From Pseudomonas trivialis (GTDB lineage: Bacteria; Pseudomonadota; Gammaproteobacteria; Pseudomonadales; Pseudomonadaceae): 64,000 nucleotides of DNA. The position numbers and the translations under genes are program-made. A model generated the notes under the pieces. It did no database searches and was not told where the DNA came from. It saw only the letters and a list, made by a program, of their open reading frames with translations. Shown here in pieces: positions 57,909 through 64,000 of this stretch (its first letter is position 1; every line of letters begins with the position of its first letter). The stretch covers positions 118,706-182,705 of the forward strand of contig NZ_JYLK01000014.1 in assembly GCF_001439805.1 (NCBI RefSeq), read 5' to 3'.

Positions 57909-60900
57909 TTACGGATGTGTGCGTCCTTCGCTGAACGCTGTTGCTGCAAAACCTTCAACATTGCCTGCGGCGCTCTTTGATCGACGTTCTTCCAGCAACG
58001 TTCTGGGCAACACAAACCCTTCAAAACTGCGCTGGGTAATCGGGTTATTAACCTTCTCCACCCCAATCCGATAGCGCATCAACCCATCGGCTACGGCAAA
58101 GGTCAGGTCTACGCTGGTGTCGGTCCGCCCATTGAGGTGCCCACGACTGAGCAACCGGAACAACGACCACGGCCCGCGATAGCTCAAGCTCGCTGTATTG
58201 CCAGTGCTGTGCACCAGGGTCAATTGACTGCCGTTGCTGTTGCCCAGGCTGTTGGGCCACACCAGCCCGGTGCGTTGCGGCGCGCCGTGTTGGTAGGGGA
58301 TGAGTTGGCCGTCGACGCTGAGCATGCTGCTCAGGCGTGTCGCGCTCAGGGCCAGGGGTTCGATGGTGAGTTGCACTGCCAACTGGCCGCGATGGTTGAA
58401 GAAAGTGTCGCGGATGCGCTCGACCTTTTTCAGCTGTTCAAGCACGTCACCGCGTACCAGATAGCCGCCGAGGCTATCTGAATACAGGGCATCGAGGTTG
58501 TCCTTGAGGAACACGTTCAGGTATTGATCGTGGAACTGCTGCAGGCGCCCCTGCGGGCCGAAGAATGCTTCGAAATCATCCAGCGACGCGTCCTCGCCAC
58601 TGGCCTTGAACGGATAACGCCCCGCCAGACGTTCGCGGTAAAAACTGTAGATGTCACTGTCCCAGCGCTTTTCCAGCTCGCGCAGGGCGGCGATCACCAA
58701 CACCTGCGAGGTCTGATCAGCAAGCTTTTTGACCTGCTGGTTCAACGGCTCGGGCAGACTCACGGCGACGCGTTGCAGGTTGGCGATGGGGTCGGCACCG
58801 CTCAGTGAGAAGCGGTTGAGCACGGTTTTAAGGGCGGCTTTGCCGGGGTCGGGATTGTCGTGCACGGCCTTGGCATAGTCATGCACGGCGCTGACAGAGC
58901 GCAGGGTTTCTTCGTAGTAGGACGGCTGCTCGCCCTGCGCGGTGATCAGTTCGGCCAGGCTGGAAAATGCGCGGCGGATCCCGGCGGCTTGTTGCTCGCC
59001 GTCCGAGATCTTGTGCAGCGCGCGCGATGCCTGCCCTTCGGCCGAAGGCACGGCTGGGTAGATCACGCTGTTGTCGCGCAGGGTTTCCAGCAAACGCCGT
59101 AGCGGCGCGGCCGGACCGGTGACGTGTTCCAGCACCGCCACGCCGTGGCCGAGGTCATCGAAGTCGGTCACCTCAAACCGATTCAGGACCCGTCGCCAGC
59201 TGTCCACGTAATCGGCGCTGTACAGGGCGCGAATTCGCTGGGTCAGTACGTTGCGGTCTTCGTCGGAGTAGTCCAGGCGTTGCCGTTCGCCGAGAACCCA
59301 CTGGTCGATCATCGCCAGTTCGATGATGCCCTCGGTGCCGGGCTCGAAGTAATCTTTGAAGCCCTTGGCGGTAAGCAGCGCAGGCAACTGCAGGCCGCTG
59401 CCCGCTTGATCGCCGTTCAGTGGGCGGTAGACGACATCGAACGCCGGCCCCACTTCGCTGCGCAAATCGAGCGGACGATGCAAACGTTCCACTGCGTCCT
59501 GTTTCAGGCTCATATAGACCCGTTCAGCCATGGGCAACTGGCGCAGTTGCTGCTGCACCTGGGCAATGCGTTCGCGGTAATGCGGCAAGTCGGCATCGGC
59601 GTATTTCAGCGCGTAGCCCAGGTGCCCCATCAAATCCGCCTGCAACTGACCCTGGCCCGGATAGGCACGCTGCCATTGCCTGGCGACCCATTCTTCGACA
59701 ATCGCGGCGCGTCGGTTTTGCCGCTCTTCGAGCATGCGGTAGACGCGCAAGGCCGCCAATTGCTGATTGCTGCCCGCAGGCGCGGCGTTGATAGCGTCGA
59801 GCACGCCACTGGCAATCGCCGGCAGGAAGCGTTTGGACAGCAGGTTCAAGTAGGCCTCATCCACCGTGGGACCGATCACCCTCCCCTGGTACAGCCCCAT
59901 ATCCGACAACAACGGCCACGCTTGGCGGTAGTCGCCGTAGACCAGCACCGCATCACGGATCTGATCCAGTGGCAGCAACAGGTTGCGCCCGGTGGGGTCG
60001 AGCTTGGCATCGATGTCCCGCTCACTGAACTCCTGGCTCTTGGCCAATACGCTGGCTGCCTTGTCACGGTTGATATCGAAGTAAAACTGCCAGGTGCCGA
60101 TGATCACCAGACACCCCAAAGACGCGACGCCGAACCCCGCGAGCAGCAGTCGCCGCTTGCTGCGGGCCACCTTGATGTTATCGCCCGCCAGCCCCGATTC
60201 GGGGTAGATCACCCGCTGGAACAGTTGCTGGACAAAGTAGATGACCGTGCCACCGGCCGGCTTGACCTCGGGCGGTGGTGGCGGTAACTGATAGGCCTCC
60301 CCCACCTCTTTGATAAAGGCGTTGCTCAAGGTGCCCTGCTGCAACACCGAGGAAAAATACACCCCGCGCACCAGTACCGGGGTGGTAAATCGATCACTGC
60401 CCAGCATTTCATTGAGAAAGCAGAACAGAGCCACGCGCAACCCTGCCATCTGCTGCATCAACGCCTGCAAACGGTCGCGTTCGATCTGTGTGCGTGAATC
60501 ACCGATATCATCGAACACGTGTTCGCTCAAGCAGGAGATAAAGGCCTGATATTGGCCGATCAACTCCAACAACCAGGCATCGAAATCGTCTACAGCGTCA
60601 AGGCTGAAGGTGAACCCCAGCAGGTCTGCACGGCCACTGCGCGACAAGCGGGCGAAGAACTCCTCGAAACCTTCCAGCAGGTCGAGCTTGCTCAGCATCA
60701 CGTACACCGGCAAGCGCGTGCCCAACTGCCGCGTCAGCTCAAACAGCCGAATACGCAGCAGGTTGGCGTGATCCCTGCGCTGTTCGGGACGCTGCGCCAG
60801 CAAGGCCTGCACATCGACCACCAGCACCACACCGTTGAGTGCCCGACGGCTGCGGTTGCGCGCCAGCCAGTCGAGCAGGTGCGACCAAAGGCGCGCGTGG

Positions 60901-61556
60901 GTGCCAGCGGGCAGTACCGGTTTGCCCTGCCCCTGCTGCTCGACGTTTTCAGCCGGTGAATCCGGGTGGCTGATGAACTCACCCGGCGGATCTATCAATA
61001 CCGCCTCATCACCGATCCACCAGTCCACCGGACACGCCAGTGGCTCTTGCTGGTTCGCCCTGACCCCAGCCCTGGTCATATGGGACAAGGCAAAGCTTTG
61101 GTTGGAGCGCGTGATCAGGCTGGTCTTGCCGGCATTCTCCTCACCGAGCACCAGGTACCACGGCAGTTGATAAAGCGAACGACGGCGCTCCATATTGTTC
61201 AGCAGGTTGCCGAGGCTGCGGTCCAGTGCCCGCTCCTGCGCTTCGATATAAGCCAGGCACGGATCGACCTGCACCGCCGCCTCGTGCTGGCGTTCAGCCT
61301 GCCAACGCTGGTAGCGCTCGCGCACGTGCCACGCCCACATCAGCAGCGGCACAACGATCACCACCACACTGGCCGAGACCCGCATCGCCAACTCGCCCAA
61401 TGGCTGGCGCTCACGCCAGGTCCACTGCGGGCCCAGCCACCAGATGGCGATCAGCAAGAACAACATGCTTAGCAGCACCAATACCGGTGTTGCCTGGTTG
61501 AATCGACGCAGTACCGCCAGGCCCCAGCGCTTGAGGTTGGTCCAGACCGTTTTCAT
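57909..61556 (-). CDS. tssM: TssM (IcmF-type) membrane-complex protein of type VI secretion
   Basis: 1215 aa. Inner-membrane segments at about 23-44, 60-76 and near 470 bracket a cytosolic ATP/GTPase-like domain with Walker A GEENAGKTS (G138-T145). A large periplasmic region follows with the IcmF-related and DUF1215/C-terminal TssM domains, including VLVIAALRELEKRWDSDIYSFYRERLAGRYPF, which is diagnostic. TssM with TssJ and TssL anchors the T6SS tail to the envelope. The genes for the rest of the machine must lie beyond the right edge or elsewhere. Translation is complete with no frameshift. Confidence 0.95.
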   Translation of the reverse strand: MKTVWTNLKRWGLAVLRRFNQATPVLVLLSMLFLLIAIWWLGPQWTWRERQPLGELAMRVSASVVVIVVPLLMWAWHVRERYQRWQAERQHEAAVQVDPCLAYIEAQERALDRSLGNLLNNMERRRSLYQLPWYLVLGEENAGKTSLITRSNQSFALSHMTRAGVRANQQEPLACPVDWWIGDEAVLIDPPGEFISHPDSPAENVEQQGQGKPVLPAGTHARLWSHLLDWLARNRSRRALNGVVLVVDVQALLAQRPEQRRDHANLLRIRLFELTRQLGTRLPVYVMLSKLDLLEGFEEFFARLSRSGRADLLGFTFSLDAVDDFDAWLLELIGQYQAFISCLSEHVFDDIGDSRTQIERDRLQALMQQMAGLRVALFCFLNEMLGSDRFTTPVLVRGVYFSSVLQQGTLSNAFIKEVGEAYQLPPPPPEVKPAGGTVIYFVQQLFQRVIYPESGLAGDNIKVARSKRRLLLAGFGVASLGCLVIIGTWQFYFDINRDKAASVLAKSQEFSERDIDAKLDPTGRNLLLPLDQIRDAVLVYGDYRQAWPLLSDMGLYQGRVIGPTVDEAYLNLLSKRFLPAIASGVLDAINAAPAGSNQQLAALRVYRMLEERQNRRAAIVEEWVARQWQRAYPGQGQLQADLMGHLGYALKYADADLPHYRERIAQVQQQLRQLPMAERVYMSLKQDAVERLHRPLDLRSEVGPAFDVVYRPLNGDQAGSGLQLPALLTAKGFKDYFEPGTEGIIELAMIDQWVLGERQRLDYSDEDRNVLTQRIRALYSADYVDSWRRVLNRFEVTDFDDLGHGVAVLEHVTGPAAPLRRLLETLRDNSVIYPAVPSAEGQASRALHKISDGEQQAAGIRRAFSSLAELITAQGEQPSYYEETLRSVSAVHDYAKAVHDNPDPGKAALKTVLNRFSLSGADPIANLQRVAVSLPEPLNQQVKKLADQTSQVLVIAALRELEKRWDSDIYSFYRERLAGRYPFKASGEDASLDDFEAFFGPQGRLQQFHDQYLNVFLKDNLDALYSDSLGGYLVRGDVLEQLKKVERIRDTFFNHRGQLAVQLTIEPLALSATRLSSMLSVDGQLIPYQHGAPQRTGLVWPNSLGNSNGSQLTLVHSTGNTASLSYRGPWSLFRLLSRGHLNGRTDTSVDLTFAVADGLMRYRIGVEKVNNPITQRSFEGFVLPRTLLEERRSKSAAGNVEGFAATAFSEGRTHP

Positions 61557-61635
61557 AAATCGCTCCCAGCGAATGTTCGAAGTTCGTTGCTTACCGACGA
61601 TGAGGCTGTTTTCTTTTTCTCACGCGCCTCCATGG

Positions 61636-62868
61636 TCATGGCTTGGGCTTTTCAAAGCTGGCGATGAACTCATCGAGGATTCGTTTGCTTTCGGCAGCTT
61701 CTGCAGCGCTGGGCCCACGGTAGTTGGCCCAAGGGTCCGGCTTGGGCGCGACCGCATTGGGGCGCAGGCGCACGGACTTGAGGATCGCATCCCACACGGC
61801 CATGGCTTCGTAGTCGGTGAGGGAGGGGTTGACGGGCGCGCGGCGGGCGGGGCGCTGCCAGAGCGGGAGGTCATAGCCTTTGTTGGCGAACTCGGGAAGC
61901 GTCCAGCGCACGAGGTCCCTAGGTTTATCAGGATCTATGGCAGTGCGTTTTTTTCCACCTGCCGATAAACGAATACTCATGGCTGGACGACTTAAGGAGG
62001 GATTATTGCGATAGTTTTCGCTCACAAAGAGTATTTGACGGTGCGTGTCATCACTGAAGCCGATCAAGGACTCCTCGGCCGACATGCCGGCCAATAGAAT
62101 TTGGCCTATCCGCAATTGCTCGTAGTCGCCAGCGAGGAATATTTTCCCGTCCTTTTGGGTTCGAACCTGCAAGCGATCTTCATCATCAGGTGATAACGCG
62201 TTGATGTAGATATTCAGCAATACATCCGAAGCGGGGGGGCGGAAGTTGAATGTCGCAATCTCCTGATCGTGATGACTACGAATCACAACCGGCCCAAGCG
62301 CGAACCCTGCGCCTGCATTGTCGGGGGTGACTTTGAAGATTTCCTTTGACAGCTTTAACAAGCGATTCTCGACAGGACCGATCTTGCCTTTGAAGGAATC
62401 AGCACGGAGCATGACGTAGACGTCGTCGACCAGTAGATGAAGTTCGTGAACGAAGGTCTGGCGCTGTGTTTTACGCATGTAGTATTGCAACAGGACATTT
62501 TGCGGTGTTTCTTCCCGGGCAGAAACCAGCATGGGTATATCGTTCATCTCCGAGTTCTTGATCGCCGCAATCCGCCCCACGCGTTCGCGCAAGGCCGCAT
62601 CAAATCGTTCCTGCGTCACGCCCTCCCCCAGCACGCGCACCTCAACGGATGTGTGATCGGCCCCCAGGCCGTAATACAGTTTTACATCCCCGCTGCCTGT
62701 CCAATTGGCGGGCACATCGATCAATCCCCGGCCCAGCGCCCAGGTGCGCATGTTGCTGGTCAGTTCGTGCACGGTTTTTTTCTCCTGTTCGCTGGGCTGT
62801 TTGAAGGCGGTGCACGCAGCGACCGTCCCAAACAGCAGGCATGTCAAAAAAATGGTCAACCCACGCAT
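61636..62868 (-). CDS. Tli4-like T6SS immunity lipoprotein
   Basis: 410 aa with signal peptide and lipobox VAAC (Cys19), so it is tethered in the periplasm. The body resembles the two-domain Tli4 immunity proteins that neutralise Tle4 phospholipases (P. aeruginosa PA1509 type). Its start overlaps the upstream lipase gene by 13 bases and tssM follows after 79 bases, as expected for an effector-immunity pair within a T6SS cluster. It would protect the producer and its kin from the cognate lipase. Confidence 0.78.
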   Translation of the reverse strand: MRGLTIFLTCLLFGTVAACTAFKQPSEQEKKTVHELTSNMRTWALGRGLIDVPANWTGSGDVKLYYGLGADHTSVEVRVLGEGVTQERFDAALRERVGRIAAIKNSEMNDIPMLVSAREETPQNVLLQYYMRKTQRQTFVHELHLLVDDVYVMLRADSFKGKIGPVENRLLKLSKEIFKVTPDNAGAGFALGPVVIRSHHDQEIATFNFRPPASDVLLNIYINALSPDDEDRLQVRTQKDGKIFLAGDYEQLRIGQILLAGMSAEESLIGFSDDTHRQILFVSENYRNNPSLSRPAMSIRLSAGGKKRTAIDPDKPRDLVRWTLPEFANKGYDLPLWQRPARRAPVNPSLTDYEAMAVWDAILKSVRLRPNAVAPKPDPWANYRGPSAAEAAESKRILDEFIASFEKPKP

Positions 62869-64000
62869 AGGGGCCTCTTGGCTTTCGCCGCGATTTTGAT
62901 GAGGGAGTAGAGGGTGAATTGCTGGGTTAACGGGTTGGCATAAGACGCTTCATGGTCAAAGCCGGGCGCTTGAACCTGCTGGCGGATCGAGTCCTTGCGC
63001 GCGAGCATCACCGGTGCGCGACCAGAACTCACCGGTACAGTGCCGTCGCCGGCACCGTCCTGCATGCGGCAGTGCAGTTCCCAGTAGCTGGTCTGCACGG
63101 TTTTTACCGGCATATCGGGGTCGCCGCGTGGGGGCGCAATGGCTTCTGCTTGCCCTCCTACGTAGACCGGACTGCGTCCGTCGTCTCGGACCTCATGCAT
63201 CTGCAGGTTGGACACCGTGAAGGCATCAGGTCGGGAGGCATTGGGTCCGTTGAGGCGAGACCCGCGTTGCATTTCCCAAGTGATGGATTCGAAGCTGGGG
63301 TGTTTGTCGTCGTTACCGTAGTAGACGTAGGTTTGCGGATGGTAGGAGCCCGCGATTTTATGATGGAACTGTTTCGCCTCTGATATGTTTTCCTCGAAAT
63401 TTTCCCACGTGATCGGATCCCCACCCTTCGGCGCCAACCACTCTTCACGCAACAACCCCCACCAACGGTCACGGCGCAGATAAATCTCCTCGTAAGGATC
63501 TTTTACTGGCTGACGCGGCATGGCCGGCGCGCCGCGCTCGTCCACCAACCGCAGCCAACCTGGGGTGTAATCCTGAGTCGGCAGCAATTGCAAGGCGCCT
63601 GGCGCCTGGGCAAACACGGCGGTGACCTCCTGGCCGGACGGGCCGATCACCGCGCCGGCAATGGGGTCTTCGTCACTCATGCCAACCTTGCAGCGGCGAT
63701 AAGCGACCGGCGCGCCAGTAGCGGGCATTACCCCATGAACGACACCGGCGATTTTGTCGGCCATGCCCGGCAACTGCGCACAACGGCGCGCCACCAGCCC
63801 GCCCATGGAGTGGGTGACCAGGATCACCTGTTGGCAGTTGCGACCGTACTGGTGCATCAATTCATTGATGCGTTCGGCCAGTCTTGATGCGGCGCTGTCG
63901 TTGGAGTCCAGCCAGTTATAACCGCACGCGTGCACCGGCATGCGGTAGTCGCCGCGCGCCACCAACTCGTCGGAAATAATCGAGGGCAACTGGGCCGTCA
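62856..64000 (-). CDS. T6SS lipase effector, PGAP1/Tle4-like (5' end outside window)
   Basis: Open to the window edge, so the N-terminus is missing; 381 codons are present. Hydrolase features: VHACGYNWLDSN, the nucleophile elbow THSMGGLVARR (Ser), GVVHGVMPATGAP, and later DGAGDGTVPVSSG with a probable catalytic Asp/His region (FDHEASYANPLTQQF). This PGAP1-like alpha/beta-hydrolase pattern is that of the Tle4 family, such as P. aeruginosa TplE (PA1510), a phospholipase A1 delivered into rivals. Paired with the Tli4-like gene by overlap. Confidence 0.82.
   Translation of the reverse strand, partial: TAQLPSIISDELVARGDYRMPVHACGYNWLDSNDSAASRLAERINELMHQYGRNCQQVILVTHSMGGLVARRCAQLPGMADKIAGVVHGVMPATGAPVAYRRCKVGMSDEDPIAGAVIGPSGQEVTAVFAQAPGALQLLPTQDYTPGWLRLVDERGAPAMPRQPVKDPYEEIYLRRDRWWGLLREEWLAPKGGDPITWENFEENISEAKQFHHKIAGSYHPQTYVYYGNDDKHPSFESITWEMQRGSRLNGPNASRPDAFTVSNLQMHEVRDDGRSPVYVGGQAEAIAPPRGDPDMPVKTVQTSYWELHCRMQDGAGDGTVPVSSGRAPVMLARKDSIRQQVQAPGFDHEASYANPLTQQFTLYSLIKIAAKAKRPLCVG

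Overview
The window is chromosomal DNA of a fluorescent Pseudomonas (P. fluorescens group, probably plant-associated). The basis is high GC, a levansucrase nearly identical in layout to the P. syringae/Erwinia enzymes, the Pseudomonas REP element type (TGTGGCGAGCGGGCTTGCC), a PA4872-type oxaloacetate decarboxylase, and many families typical of that group. I saw no rRNA, tRNA, CRISPR array, insertion sequence or prophage.

Layout. 1-1.4 kb: edge of a TonB receptor gene, a small protein and a lipoprotein. 1.7-5.7 kb: molybdenum hydroxylase (2Fe-2S subunit, Mo subunit, three-haem cytochrome c), then a two-component system (6.1-7.9 kb). 8.5-13.5 kb: oxaloacetate decarboxylase, a YdiJ-type FAD/Fe-S dehydrogenase and a divergent LysR regulator. 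13.4-15.0 kb: a scrambled repeat region in which the junction between the LysR gene end and the osmoprotectant-transporter gene end exists in up to three copies, with REP pairs, gene-tail fragments, a 49-aa lipoprotein and a small membrane protein. 15-18.2 kb: OpuC/OsmVWXY-type quaternary-amine ABC transporter. 18.4-23.5 kb: GlxA-type regulator, two hydrolases, a glycosyltransferase and a DUF1264 lipoprotein. 23.5-30 kb: small genes, a YdeP-type molybdoenzyme, a YetF cluster, levansucrase and MarR. 30-31 kb: SurE.

31-44.8 kb is the most striking block. A two-component system diverges from an RND efflux operon whose last gene, by a 4-base overlap, is a polysaccharide lyase. A pectin lyase of fungal-like sequence and a PL4 rhamnogalacturonan lyase (also overlapping) follow, then a chemoreceptor with a good sigma-28 promoter. 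This reads as a plant-cell-wall locus combining pectin breakdown, efflux and chemotaxis.

44.8-49.6 kb: amino-acid permease, a tail-fibre-like protein of unknown role, a quinone reductase with a divergent LysR regulator, and a GH25 muramidase. 49.7-56.5 kb: a catabolic island with a small-molecule kinase and a class-III PLP enzyme, a pairing known for hydroxylysine and amino-alcohol breakdown by phosphorylation then elimination. An FAD amine oxidase, HAD and GNAT genes and a decayed peptide-binding protein lie downstream; a divergent GntR/FCD regulator faces two TTGT-N3-ACAA sites. 56.5-64 kb: end of a type VI secretion region, with a PGAP1/Tle4-like lipase effector (cut by the window edge), its Tli4-like immunity lipoprotein, TssM, and a 440-aa Cys-pair protein I do not recognise.
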